Of a DNA stretch of 64,000 nt, positions 48,335-63,990 are shown piece after piece. The translations under genes and the position numbers were made by a program. How positions within the stretch are numbered: the first letter of the stretch is position 1; each line of letters starts with the position of its first letter. The stretch comes from Chondrilla cf. caribensis (lineage: Eukaryota; Porifera; Demospongiae; Chondrillida; Chondrillidae). The notes under the pieces are model-generated. The model was given only the letters and a program-made list of their open reading frames with translations, was not told the DNA's origin and did not search any database. The DNA lies in contig OZ026561.1 of NCBI GenBank assembly GCA_964020155.1, forward strand, positions 4,596,869 through 4,660,868, in the 5' to 3' direction.

Positions 48335-49394
48335 TGTGTGTGTATGTGTGTGCGTGTGTGTGTACGTGCGTGTGTGTGTGTGTGTGTGTGTGCGTGCGTG
48401 TGTGTGTGTTGTGTGTGTGTGTGTGAGTGTGCGATTAAAAGAGAAATACGGTGAGTATATATCATACGTACGTACATATTTACGTATATACAGTACATAC
48501 ATATGGATTCAATCATGTGTCTTGATTCCTGCAGTCATGAAGGACACATATCAGCTGTGTGCTCTTATGTGCTGTCTGATGTCTACCAGGACCTATTGCA
48601 TTTTGCAGCAAGATTCCTTGTCTTGGGAGGTCGCCTGGTCTACTGGCTGCCCGTGGTGCAACACGAGTGAGTGAAGAACAATCACTTCATCTGCTTCAGA
48701 TATTTACATATTGTGTTTATATTGTGTGTTTGTGTGTTAACTACGTATATCCTCCACACTCTTTGGGTATGTACTAACACTGTATATGTATGTATGCATG
48801 TATAATCAGCTCATTGTAATCTCCCTATCTCCTGCTAGGTATACTGCTAGGTATACTGCTAGGTATACTGATAGGTATACTGCTAGGTATACTGATAGGT
48901 ATACTGCTAGGTATACTGATAGGTATACTGCTAGGTATACTGATAGGTATACTGATAGGTATACTGCTAGGTATACTGATAGGTATACTGATATGTATAC
49001 TGATAGGTATACTGATAGGTATACTGATAGGTATACCGCTAGGTATACTGATAGGTATACTGATAGGTATACTGATAGGTGTATACTCTTTCTTTTCTTT
49101 GCAGATATGACCCATCTCTTGTTCCTCGACACCCTTGTCTGGATCTGGTTGCCAACAGTGAGCAGCAGCTCAGTGGCAGTATCAGCAGGAGACTGGTGAC
49201 CATGGAGAAAGTGAAACAGTACATCGATGTGAGTGCTCAGTGACCTCAATCACACCTGTACAAGTTTCAACATGTTGTGAGCTTCTGCATGGCCACATGC
49301 ACACAATGAGGATTGTCACTTTCATGTCCTTGAAATTCTCTTGGTGATTGAGACCACGTGTATACATATATGTATGGGTACTGTACACTGTAGG

Positions 49395-49462
<68 letters not shown>

Positions 49463-50265
49463 TGTGTGTGTGCGTGCATTCCATTTTGCAATGAGTATAA
49501 TATTAATCTGTTGTTATTATGATTATGACCATCACGTGAAATTCTTCATATTAACATCAGATGTCAACTGCTACCACCCACGGTGTCCCTGAGGACTTCC
49601 GTGCAAAGTACTTCAAGTACAGCGGGGTGAAATTGAAGGGGTCGGGGAGTATCAGTGTTGAGTCCTCCACTCCTCACACAACACAGGTGTCGGCTGTTGA
49701 CGAGTCCTCCACTCCTCACACGACACAGGTGTCGGCTGTTGACAAGTCCTCCAATCCTCACACAACACAGGTGTCGGCTGTCAATGAGTCCTCCAATCCT
49801 CACACAACACAGGTGTCGGCTGTCAATGAGTCCTCCAATCCTCACACAACACAGGTGTCGGCTGTTGACGTGTCCTCCACTCCTCACACAACACAGGTGT
49901 CGGCTGTTGATGTGTCCTCCACTCCTCACACAACACAGGTGTTGGCTGTTGACGTGTCCTCCACTCCTCACACAACACAGGTGTTGGCTGTCAATGAGTC
50001 CTCCACTCCTCACACGACACAGGTGTCGGCTGTTGACGAGTCCTCCACTCCTCACACGACGCAGGTGTCGGCTGTTGACGTGTCCTCCACTCCTCACACG
50101 ACACAGGTGTCAGCTGTCAATGAGTCCTCCACTCCTCACACGACGCAGGTGTCGGCTGTTGACGTGTCCTCCACTCCTCACACGACACAGGTACCGGCTA
50201 GCGATTTTGATACGAGACAAGACAATCAAATATTATCAGTGACTTTGCCTGATAAGAATAGCTAG
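44465..50265 (+). CDS. TRMT11: tRNA (guanine-N2)-methyltransferase TRM11 homologue, 660 aa
   Basis: Thirteen exons join in phase: 44465-44544, 44575-44650, 44753-44826, 45893-45971, 46438-46530, 46655-46903, 47140-47182, 47578-47658, 47818-47988, 48127-48202, 48535-48666, 49105-49228, 49561-50265. Family landmarks: [47 protein letters not shown], the SAM-binding [20 protein letters not shown], the catalytic [22 protein letters not shown] and [12 protein letters not shown]. With TRM112 the enzyme makes m2G10 in tRNA. Exon 2 is the least conserved part but fits both phases. The last exon adds an unusual tail of thirteen 14-residue repeats ([18 protein letters not shown]), making the protein about 200 residues longer than the human one. 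The start is 202 bp from the DIDO start on the opposite strand. Confidence 0.93.
44968..45356. repeat. (ACAGTACAT)n array in TRMT11 intron 3
   Basis: Units ACAGTACAC / ACAGTACAT, including a duplicated block of about 90 bp with acaaagtacacatagtac. Relative to this gene it lies in the opposite orientation from the array in RNGTT. Confidence 0.9.
45440..45783. repeat. Second (ACAGTACAC)n array in TRMT11 intron 3
   Basis: Continues the same unit after a short unique T-rich stretch, with ACACGTTACAC variants spaced regularly. Confidence 0.9.
46238..46414. mobile_element. Tigger-like MITE in TRMT11 intron 4
   Basis: Starts cagtgggacctctctatta and ends with the complement taatagagaggttcca, near TA. 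The interior has aaggacacc and fits the family at 31342. It is non-coding. Confidence 0.7.
47216..47392. mobile_element. Fold-back element in TRMT11 intron 7
   Basis: Two arms of about 70 bp (starting caactgttgtcgggaaaatc, with the complement ending gattttcccaacaacagttg) surround a short loop. It is an imperfect hairpin and non-coding. Confidence 0.8.
48270..48427 (+). repeat. (GT)n microsatellite, TRMT11 intron 10
   Basis: GT repeat with a CGCGCGCG interruption and GTGC variants. A smaller GT tract lies in intron 9 (48009-48063), about 20 nt after its donor. Confidence 0.9.
48835..49080 (+). repeat. 12-bp minisatellite (CTAGGTATACTG), about 20 copies, TRMT11 intron 11
   Basis: Units alternate tactgctaggta and tactgataggta. 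Every unit contains AGGTATAC, which resembles a splice donor, and the palindrome GTATAC. Confidence 0.92.
49398..49470 (+). repeat. (GT)n microsatellite, TRMT11 intron 12
   Basis: A GT array of about 70 bp between the last two exons. Confidence 0.92.
49653..50190 (+). repeat. Coding minisatellite of 42 bp, thirteen units, in TRMT11 last exon
   Basis: The unit encodes 14 residues (V-S/L-A-V-D/N-E/V/K-S-S-T/N-P-H-T-T-Q). Variant types alternate, consistent with unequal exchange. Because the period is a multiple of three, other frames stay open too. Those ORFs are not genes. Confidence 0.95.
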
Positions 50266-50672
50266 TTTTATCTCCAATCAATTAAATTGAATTTTTATAT
50301 ACCTTTTTCATTATTGTAACAAATACATTATTATTGTACATAATAAAACTAAGAATGTAATATTCATAAAGTATCAATGATGAATATATTAATACCAAAT
50401 TAATCAATAACAATTGAAACTTAATAATTTCCATATAATGATGGGATACGTACTAATATGACTACTTATTATACATAATATGTGACTATAAAAGATTGAA
50501 TTAATATATACATAATATACACATACATATATTATGCATTATTCCATCATACATTTAATTATAGGACGAGAGGTCATCAAGAACACAAACTACAGAAAAT
50601 GTTATATTTTTTAAGTAACTAAACTAGATACGTGATCATATAAATTGTCTACTTGTTGATCTGTCAGAGCAG
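50266..50672. other. AT-rich convergent 3' interval
   Basis: Separates the TRMT11 stop from the stop of AIFM3-like copy A on the other strand. Very AT-rich with aataaa-type signals. No gene was seen. Confidence 0.6.
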
Positions 50673-54925
<4,253 letters not shown>

Positions 54926-54959
54926 CTATGTGACGGGTTGAGGGTCATGTGACAACATG

Positions 54960-54973
54960 GTTGCTATGACAAC
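54960..54973. promoter_or_regulatory. X-box-like site near the 5' end of AIFM3-like copy A
   Basis: GTTGCTATGACAAC fits GTHNYYATRRNAAC and lies 35 bp upstream of the first recognised exon of copy A. Weak evidence, since the true promoter is unknown. Confidence 0.35.
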
Positions 54974-55346
54974 CAGACTTGTTAACTTGTTATACACCTG
55001 CAATTGTCACATGCGGTCATGTGAAATGAGGCGTGGCATACAATTTGTTTCTGTGGAAATATAATTTCATTGTCTCCTACAGCCAACTACATACAAATGG
55101 TACTGTTCGATAGGGCATGAATCTAATATAATCTGTAAAGTGTATATTGGACAACGATCAGCATAGCATCAATACTACTGTAGTTTCCATTCCAAATTCA
55201 TATTCAAAGATGGGACAATGTACCTGGATTGCTCCTGTCAAATGGAAAGAAGAAACTCGATCACAAAACATCAATATCACAACTTGGAAGATAATATCCT
55301 GAGTTATCCAATAATATACAACTATGTACAACTTCAGTATAACTTG

Positions 55347-55505
55347 TTTACCAAGTACCTTGGTTGGTACGCACTCCTGGTTAGTACATACACTTCACCC
55401 AGTCCCTAGCTCATGTACACTATGTCAACCAGTACTGATAGTAAGTACCTCTGATAAGAAGTACAGATTTGGTGTGCCCTTCAAGGTACTCACTAAGCTA
55501 GTTTG
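55347..55505. mobile_element. MITE, TTAGTGAGTACC family, copy 3
   Basis: Matches copy 1 over most of its length (agctcatgtacactatgtca, aagtacagatttggtgtgcc, ggtactcactaagctagttt), with similar inverted ends. It lies between the two AIFM3-like genes. Confidence 0.75.
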
Positions 55506-55611
55506 ACTAATCACCACATTTAATTAGACATGATCAATAAGGGATTGTAGTCAGGCCAAATGAAGGCAACAATTGAACCCATAAGTGTATGGTTCAGTAG
55601 AATCTCTAGTC

Positions 55612-57555
55612 TCACCTGATCTCGTCCCCCGGAGGCATCTTCCCGCGGTACATCAACTCGGCAGATTTGGATACCACTGGGTCCATGTTCATGCTGCACA
55701 CAGCCAGGACCTTGTTGTCCTTGACATAGTAAGCAGCAAAGGTGTATTCCTGGGGGTTTCCCTCGATGATGATGTCGTCCCAACTCAGAGCATGTCCTGT
55801 GTATGGGAATACAGTACACACACTCAACTCATCCGCTCACTCCCACACTCACCACAGTACACACACAACACATCTGTTCACTCCCACATTCACCACAGTA
55901 TCTCAGACTCTTTCCATGGAGGACAGTCCAGAAGAAGGGGATACTGTTGAAGGCCTCCTTCTTCCCCAACATGTTCTTGGAAGCCACTCGACCGTGATTG
56001 TGAGCAATCTGCCAGTGTCCGATATTAGCAGTGTCTCCAATGAGTGGGAGGGGGAATCGTACAATGTCTCCACCAGCATACACATCCTCACCCGCCTTCA
56101 TGGTCTGTGGAAGAGGAGAGTGGAGGTGGAGTCGATGAATGGAGAGAAGAGTGGAGGTGGAGTGGATGAGTGAAGAGGAGAGTGGAGGTGGAGTGGATGA
56201 GTGAAGAGGAGAGTGGAGGTTCAAGGAAGACATTTACACAGAAACTGTATCTTAGTCATAAAGATTTGAACACACAAACAATTAAAAACTATTTGTAAAT
56301 TTTGCAAAAACAGGGGCTTAACGTAGCATTAATAGCTGGGGAGAACCATGTCAGTTGAAAACCCTTGGCAGTATCTAGATATTATCCACAACCATCTCTT
56401 CTCATCATGTAGGTATCATGCTATCTCGTCTATAACCTCCCGCCTGTCCTCATTACCTCCCCCAGCTCTTAGGGACATCCCCATTACCTCATCCACAACA
56501 ACCTCCCCCAGCTCTTAGAGGCATCCCCATTTCATCGTCCACACCTTCCCCAACTTTAGGGACATCCCCATTACCTCATCCACAACAACCTCCCCCATCT
56601 TTTAGGGACATCCCCATTACGTCATCCACAACACCCTCCTCCCAGCTCTTAGGGACATCCCCATTACGTCATCCACAGCACCCTCCTCCCAGCTCTTAGG
56701 GACATCCCCATTACCTCATCCACAACAACCTCCCCCAGCTCTTAGGGACATCCCCATTACCTCATCCACAACAACCTCCCCCAGCTCTTAGGGACATCCC
56801 CATTACATCATCCACAACAACCTCCCCCAGCTCTTAGGGACATCCCCATTACCTCATCCACAACAACCTCCCCCCGCCTGGTCAGCTCAAGTGAGGACTC
56901 CTTCAGGAAGGAGGTGCTTGGGACAACACCTATCCCGACGATGGCGACATCTGCTTCGATGACCTCATCAGTACTGATCTTGACTCCTGTCAGTTTACCG
57001 TCAGCACCAACAAATTCCTTGAGACCGACCTCGAGTTTAAACTTAATGTTGCCCTTTTCCTCTTGAAACTGAAATGGGAAAAAGAAGGCTACTACTTCTA
57101 CTTGTTCACACACACACACACACACACACACACTTCATATACATACATAGGCTTAATACATACATACACACCTTCTGAATGGCTGCACCCACTGTAGGGC
57201 CCAGTATTGGTTCAAATGGGACTTTGAGCAGATCAACACACGTCACACTGGACGCCTTTGAGGACAGGAAGGCAGCCACCTCCATGCCTGAATGGAGGAA
57301 CATGTGATAGTCACATGACTGACTTGACGTATCAGTAGGATATTATGTGAGATGGCTACACTTCTCAGTTTCAATTTGGCACAGCATGAGTATATCACAT
57401 GATAATCACATGATGATTACACGCCTTCATTGAAACCATAGATGAATAGATGGTAAGAACAAAACCATTCAATTGACCAATACACCAAAATTAATATTTG
57501 TTGAGGAAGATCACATCAGTACACGATGATTGACATAGGCATACAACCAATAAAT

Positions 57556-57634
<79 letters not shown>

Positions 57635-57635
57635 C

Positions 57636-57681
<46 letters not shown>

Positions 57682-57695
57682 CACACACACACACA

Positions 57696-57756
<61 letters not shown>

Positions 57757-57765
57757 ACACACAAG

Positions 57766-57816
<51 letters not shown>

Positions 57817-57843
57817 GCACGCACACACACACACACACACAAG

Positions 57844-57908
<65 letters not shown>

Positions 57909-58779
57909 GCACGCACACACATACACACACACACACACTTCCAGAAATCAATAAATTACATATCGACACACTTGAGCAGCCAATAAACAAACATTGACAC
58001 ATGTACATACAACCAGTGAACAAGCATTGTGAACATACCAATAAACCCTGTCCCAACCAGTACAACACGCTTGCCCTCAGCTGCTGCGTTGATAGCGTTG
58101 GCATGAGCCGGGTCTCGCAAGAGGAATACATTCTCCAGATCTATCCCGGGAACCGGGATGGTTCTTGGGGTGGAGCCCGTGGCCAGGAATACTTTGTCGA
58201 ATTTCAAATTACTTCCATCATTAAATGACACTGTTTTCTCAGCCACGTTCAGCCCAGAAGCCTACCAAAGGAAAACACATGATGAAGCCATGGTAACCAT
58301 TCTAATTAAAGAGCACCCAGACAGTCATACCACGGCAACAGTGTTACAGTCACAAGCATAAGAAACAGCAAAAGTTCAACCATGTGGAATGTGGAGGAAA
58401 CTGACAACTCTTAATCAGAGAAACCCCCGTAATCCAATACCGTGTCAGATAGGGTTATGCTGTACATACATTGACTGATAGCAAGCAAACATCTCTACAC
58501 AAGTCACTTTTGTACGTAATGAAGTGTCTCTAATGCATTTGGTAGAGGTGCAGGTGTGGGTGATGTCTGGTGTTGAGTACACTACTCACCTCCTTGCTAA
58601 ACTGGACCTCAATGCCGTGTTCCTCGAAGAAGCTCGGTGGTCTGAGAGCAATGTCTTCTGCTTTCACGCTCAGTGCCTGCAGTTGGCAGAAATGAACCAA
58701 CACATTGACCAAAACACATGTAGGCACAGGCATGGACGTGCACACATACACACACACACACACATGCGCACATGCACAC

Positions 58780-58837
<58 letters not shown>

Positions 58838-58852
58838 TGCGCACATGCACAC

Positions 58853-58904
<52 letters not shown>

Positions 58905-58919
58905 TGCGCACATGCACAC

Positions 58920-58986
<67 letters not shown>

Positions 58987-60633
58987 ACACACTAACTTTA
59001 CTCAGCTTTGGTCTGTCATAAGGAAGAACATTTTCCCTGGTTACCATGACGACGCGCCCCTTGTAGCCTTCTTGTCTCAAACTCTCAGCACACTCCAAAC
59101 CAGCTGGACCTGATGACAGAAAATGAGTGGATGTTACCATAACAACTGCTGATAATGAAAAAGTAAGGCACAGTCAACTTATGTACATACCTCCGCCCAC
59201 AATGAGGAAAACCCTGGAATCTTCTTCTTGATTGTAAGGTGCCATTGGCATTGTCCGTTTGGTCTTACTAAGAGCAGCTTTGCTGGCCCTCACCACCACA
59301 TCCTCCCCTTCTACCTTCACCTAAAGAGAACACACTTCCAGTAGATGGAAGTCTCAGGTCGCACAGACATACACACGTGCACGCTACAGTGTACACAAAG
59401 TATGCAGATAAGCCTTACAATCACCACATGACCACCAACCCATACACACACACCAGGATTTATTGGGTTAAGCCTGACTGCCTTGTATGGATTCAACTCA
59501 TGACAACCTCAGTATGAGGATCACCTTGCATTGCACTTGCGTTACATAGGGAGTGTCTCCATAGCTATCCAGTACTCCACAACATGCACACAAGAATACA
59601 CTTTGCACTTTATACAAGATTAATACTTCAAGTACACAGTATGAACAATACGCACAGTACACACAGTAGATACAGTACATACAGTACATACAGTACACAC
59701 AGTACACACAGTACACAATTAATGTTCAGGTATACATACCTTAAACGATGGGATACCATCCAGTCCGGGGAAGTCCTCGATATCTCCACTTTTGATGTTG
59801 AAGCAAGCTCCGTGCCACGGACAGCGGACTCTACCGTTGCCAAGACTACCCTTAGCCAGAGGAGCTCCATAGTGAGTACATTTGTGGCCGCAAGCAAAGT
59901 ACTCCCCGTTCTGGTGGACCAGGAGGGCCTTCCCCTCGCCAACATTAACTTCACGCATCCTGAGTAAAAGTACACAATCATGCGTCAGCCATGTGATAAC
60001 CATGTGACAGCCACGCAACAAACATAATGCTAAAAACTACTGTCCTCATTCCCTTTCCATGGCAATCACAGGTAGAATGAAAGTACCATAGGATTCCTCA
60101 AAAACAAGCCTCTTGTTTGTTGTTATACCTTAAAACAAGCTACTGCACCTTTCCAACTTGAGTGAAGTGGAAAATTCACTTAGAGCCCAATCCCTGGAGT
60201 ATTTGGTTAGGCTGACAACCACCTGTCCACCCATTGTGGGAGGAGAGGTGGAGTTGAAGAATTCACCACTACTAGTAATCACGGCATCACATCAAAGTGG
60301 CCCCTACTCCCCCCACACACTCAAACCAAATGCAAATTCGATGATGTAGTCATGATTTCAGTTCCTCTCCAGGAGGACACACAGGGATGTACGGTGAGGT
60401 GTCTCCACACGTAATACAACACTAGACCGTATCGCTACAATAGCAGATCTCCACACAGCAGTCATCCACGGAGCAACTTCACTACACACTCAACCACTGA
60501 GCGCAGTTACTTACTCGCCATCCGCCAGATCTCCGACCTTCGCCACAACTTGCACACACTCTTCATCTCTCTCGGTACCTTTCCCGTCTGTTTTTTCTTC
60601 CTCTGCATTGTACTTTCCACTTTTATTCCCCAT
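55612..60633 (-). CDS. AIFM3-like Rieske/FAD oxidoreductase, copy B, 539 aa
   Basis: Ten exons join in phase: 60515-60633, 59740-59959, 59191-59320, 58997-59109, 58590-58676, 58039-58261, 57172-57287, 56853-57068, 55894-56104, 55612-55796. The ATG at 60633 gives MGNKSGKYNAEEEKTDGKG; the Gly-2 is compatible with N-myristoylation (inferred). The Rieske domain has CTH and CPWHGACF. The FAD loop is GGGPAG, followed by DRPKLSK, the NAD loop GTGFIG, and YAGGDIVRFPLPLIG, with a C-terminal domain ending GDEIR. The stop is read directly after the last splice-like AG/GTGA, so no further exon is needed. Length is a little shorter than human AIFM3. Electron transfer from NAD(P)H through FAD to the Rieske cluster is the family model. 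It is a tandem duplicate of copy A. Confidence 0.9.
56430..56852. repeat. Minisatellite copying the exon-8 donor of AIFM3-like B
   Basis: About eight units of 48-60 bp. On the gene strand each contains gaggttgttgtggatgaggt and aatggggatgtccctaagag, that is, the end of exon 8 plus its 5' splice site. The true exon end is 56853. Confidence 0.9.
57547..57940. repeat. (CA)n microsatellite in AIFM3-like B intron 6
   Basis: About 390 bp of (CA)n with repeated AAGCACGC interruptions, suggesting internal block duplication. Confidence 0.95.
58741..58983. repeat. (CA)n microsatellite in AIFM3-like B intron 4
   Basis: Three higher-order blocks, each with actcacatgcgcacatgcac inside a long (CA)n. It begins about 14 nt after the exon-4 donor on the gene strand. 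Confidence 0.95.
59960..60514. other. Intron 1 of AIFM3-like B
   Basis: Unique sequence with no repeat or ORF that I can support. Confidence 0.6.
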
Positions 60634-61052
60634 TTTGTCGCCGGTAGTGATGTATCGACAAAATTTGGAATGTTCGAAAATTCCCTTTGTCGAAAGTACA
60701 GGAGAACTTTCCGCCTTAAGAAAACGAATGTGAATTGAGTCAAACCTTGCTAGGGGAAACTTTACTAAGCTCCTGGTGTGTACGGTACAGCTATCAGAAA
60801 TGAGAAAGCGAATAGCAGGAGACAACTGAACACTCAATCTACAAGGACGGAATAGACAACTCATTACGTCATCTTACAGCCCACGTGCGCAACTATGACG
60901 TAGTACATCACGAATATGTAATAAACATTACAATTGCGAGCCATGAATAGGATACAAATTTGACTTGATATACGAACACGTCAGATAAAAAAAGGTAGAT
61001 AAAAGCATCGAGTCTCGATTAAAACAAGTGAAGATTCAAAACAAACGACCAG

Positions 61053-62393
61053 TTAGCTGTGAGAGTGTGTCTTCCGCGCTTCTTTCTTCCTCTTGGGGTG
61101 TTGCGGGTGAGGAGGTTTCAACAGGTTATGGTTCTCGAGTGACATGAGTGACCCATGATGTGGGGACTGCCAGAAGGGATCGCCTGATAGCTGTCCTCTG
61201 TCTTCATCACTGTCCCTGTTCACGGCACACCAGTTCCTGGATAGATGAGAGCGCAAAGCGGCCGATAATATTCGCTGTATGTTCAAACCATCTTCAAAGG
61301 TTGCCATGGACACATTGGTCGAGTCCATTTGATCAAACACAATGGCCTCTTTCAGAGAAGAATCAGAGTCGGACGTCACGGATGATACAGTTCTGTGTAA
61401 CCATGACAACATCCCTCGACAGCCAAGATCAAAAAACTTGAGATATCCAGACAACAACCCCTTATCCCTAACTCCACTCGTACTGCTTTGATGATGCGAC
61501 TCTTTGTGAATTAGTTCTTCTACATCTTGGCCTACTTTACATCCAAACAGGTCGAAATCCTTCAGACGCAGGTGACCACTCTCTCCATTGACAGTCAACA
61601 GAAGGTTGAAACCCTTTGAAAAGGCACAGTTGACAGTGATCATAACATACACCCCATTACTGCATCGCAGCTGTACAGAACAGTAGTCATCACTGGTGAT
61701 TTTCCGAAACCCATTGATCAGTTGTGTTTGCTCGTGAAAAGTGTTCAAGAATCCAGAAACGTCCACAACTTTGCTCTCTGTCAGGTGTATGATGAGGTCA
61801 ATAAGGTGGCTGCCAAGGATATTGAGGACTCCCCCTCCGGCATTCGAATCACATTTCCAATCATAAATACTCCCCTTGAGCAAAGAGTCGGCGTCTATCT
61901 TGGCTTCCACCATCCTGACCCTCCCGCAATAGTTGTCCTCGAACAGTAGGTCTTTCATCCTTTTAACGGCTGGTAAGAAGCGAAGGAAACTGTTTAGCCC
62001 GCCAAACAGTTTGGGATAGTACTCGGCCATCGACAGCATACGCTTGGCATTCTCCACCGAAGACGCGGGAGGTGTTTGACACACGACATGTCTTCCAACA
62101 GCAAGAGCCTTTACCGTTATTTCTGCGTGTAGGCTGGGAGAAGTCGCAACGTATATGAGGTCAACGTTCGGTGAAATCAGAACGTCTTCCCATTTCAACG
62201 GATAGTGATCCCAAAGTTCCTCGATATTAATCCCGTTCTTCGCGCACTGTTCCTTTACTCTTTCGAGTTTGCTGTCCCACACACAAGTTACCTTGAAGCC
62301 ACTCAATTGAAACAGGGGAATTAAGCTCTCGCTAATAGGATTTAGACCAAGGATGGCAACTCGGATTTGCGACCCAACACACTCGACAGCCAT
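61053..62393 (-). CDS. Glucose-fructose oxidoreductase domain protein (GFOD1/2-like), intronless, 446 aa
   Basis: A single exon. Resemblance to GFOD proteins runs the whole length: a Rossmann start VAILGLNPISESLIPL, DLIYVATSPSLHAEITVKAL, YYPKLFGGLNSFLRFLPAVK, GGGVLNILGSHLIDLIIHLT, ITSDDYCSVQL, and the late motif VSMATFEDGLNIQRIL. Family members have the GFO/IDH/MocA fold, and human GFOD2 is linked to extracellular matrix assembly. Two active-site features are missing. The glycine-rich loop reads GLNPIS instead of GxGxxA/G, and the EKP-type Lys after VVC is replaced (CQTPPASS). An oxidoreductase role is therefore doubtful. A Lys/Arg-rich tail ends KKEARKTHSHS. No intron in an intron-rich neighbourhood may point to retroposition. 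Confidence 0.88.
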   Translation of the reverse strand: MAVECVGSQIRVAILGLNPISESLIPLFQLSGFKVTCVWDSKLERVKEQCAKNGINIEELWDHYPLKWEDVLISPNVDLIYVATSPSLHAEITVKALAVGRHVVCQTPPASSVENAKRMLSMAEYYPKLFGGLNSFLRFLPAVKRMKDLLFEDNYCGRVRMVEAKIDADSLLKGSIYDWKCDSNAGGGVLNILGSHLIDLIIHLTESKVVDVSGFLNTFHEQTQLINGFRKITSDDYCSVQLRCSNGVYVMITVNCAFSKGFNLLLTVNGESGHLRLKDFDLFGCKVGQDVEELIHKESHHQSSTSGVRDKGLLSGYLKFFDLGCRGMLSWLHRTVSSVTSDSDSSLKEAIVFDQMDSTNVSMATFEDGLNIQRILSAALRSHLSRNWCAVNRDSDEDRGQLSGDPFWQSPHHGSLMSLENHNLLKPPHPQHPKRKKEARKTHSHS

Positions 62394-62627
62394 TTTACCA
62401 CTGATTAGGGAATTCTAATTGAATTGCTCGAATATCATAAACTCTGATGTAAACATGATAATAGGCATTTAACCTTTGCCCCCAGTGGACTGTTGTATAG
62501 TTATGCAAATATTATGTGTAAGACAAAGCATACGCTAGTTTAGAGTGTCTATGGACAGAGTAAATATCAGAACAAACTGGGAGCGGAGTAGTAGCCAATT
62601 GGGCAAGTGGTGTCTCCAGTATGATAA

Positions 62628-62692
62628 TAATACCATACCATACCATACCATACCATACCATACCATACCATACCGTACCATACCATACCATA
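62628..62692. repeat. (ATACC)n microsatellite
   Basis: About thirteen 5-bp units with one G interruption, in the spacer between the GFOD-like gene and the SINE. Confidence 0.95.
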
Positions 62693-63009
62693 CAGAATTA
62701 ATTGAGCATGTTAGACAAACACGGATTGGCAAGACATCTACACATACTTTCAGGATGTTGTTAGAGGGTCGATGGTTTAATTTCACTTCTAACCTCTGCC
62801 TAGCAGTCCAAAAGAGCAAATGAAGCTTCGAGAAACTGGCAGGTCTTCCCCGGGATGAAAGAGGAACTACATTTACCAGTGTAATATATATGGTATCCTC
62901 CGCTATCACCGTACAGTGTTCTCTGACGTTAATGTTAAAATAAAAAAATATTAAAAAGTGGTCACACAAGCCTGTGCAAGCACTTGGTGTGTAGCTTTAC
63001 AGAGGCTTT

Positions 63010-63190
63010 CAGCAGACTCCACGCGAGTCGCAGACCCCAAAGCCCCTCCCTACGGTTCTTTGTAGAGAGTATGCGACTGACCACCAGGCCGACATGGCGT
63101 CAACTGCAAGCAGTTGAGCACAAGCTCTCTTTTTCATAGAAAAAAAAACGTCCCTTGCGGGGCTCGAACTCACGACCTGGAGTAAGCAGA
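63010..63190 (-). mobile_element. tRNA-derived SINE, copy 2
   Basis: Reverse-strand copy. It carries ctccaggtcgtgagttcgag with a B box at 63161-63171, an A-rich link, then ctggtggtcagtcgcatact and ctctaca, matching copy 1 at 5158-5400. The A-box end appears truncated. Confidence 0.72.
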
Positions 63191-63306
63191 CATTAAAAGT
63201 GTTATAAATAATAACTGCTCCAGTCGACACATACACTTCATATTGTCTATGATATAACAACAACAACGGCAACTTAGCGCCTTCTTTTAGGACCGTCGCG
63301 TTGGAA

Positions 63307-63916
63307 ATGACCGCCAAAGGATATATAGATTTAGATGAAGTTCTTTTGGATTTCAATGCCTGGGAAAAGGTATGTTCAACGTAGCTACACGTGCAAAGAT
63401 ATCTAAAGGGGATTAGAATGCTACTTGTCCTCCGTACAGGAGGCAGCTGCCTTTGAGAAAGAGAACGCCGAGCTGAAGTTAAAAGTGAAGTCTTTGGAAA
63501 AGCAATGCTGTCTTTATGAGAAAGCACAGGCAGAGACCCAGTCGGGTGAGACTTGAACAGCTAGTACGTTATCGCAGATATTGAGAGCTGAACTACAGTG
63601 GAATCATCAGTCAAGCGAAGTCATTTCAGTTCTCATTTCTAGATTAAGTCCATCCAGCATACTTGCTGTTTGAGTCATATATGGCCTTTGTAATCTTTTG
63701 TCTGGAAAATTAACGTCATGAATGTAAATTTTATTTCAGTGTCCCCAGAGGTTTGACTTGTCCAGACTCCACCATATATGCTACCTGGTGCATCCAACTG
63801 CCACAGAGAGTGTATGCTACAATGTTGTGCTCCTGTTCTTCCTTCAGTCAGCACCGAATACTTGGCTATGATTGAAAAGCTGCAGGCAACTCTCCTTCGT
63901 CGATGCAACATGGAGG
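63307..63916 (+). CDS. Coiled-coil protein, first three exons (gene continues past window)
   Basis: Exons 63307-63369, 63440-63545 and 63848-63916 join in phase. Each has a good donor, and the last is followed by gtatgt. The product begins MTAKGYIDLDEVLLDFNAWE, and residues about 20-80 are heptad-rich with many Glu, Lys and Leu (EKENAELKLKVKSLEKQ). I do not recognise the family. The rest lies outside the window. Confidence 0.65.
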
Positions 63917-63923
63917 GTATGTA

Positions 63924-63990
63924 TCATCACCACTATCGCCACTATCACCACAATCACCACTATCACCACAGTCACCACTATCACCAATAC
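63924..63990. repeat. (CACTATCAC)n repeat at window end
   Basis: Trinucleotide-rich CAC/TAT units just after the exon-3 donor of the coiled-coil gene. Confidence 0.85.

Noticed and set aside
49564..50242. Extra overlapping ORFs (177 codons minus, 195 codons plus) over the TRMT11 repeat
   Set aside because: The 42-bp period keeps all frames open. Only the plus frame continuing exon 12 has family support.
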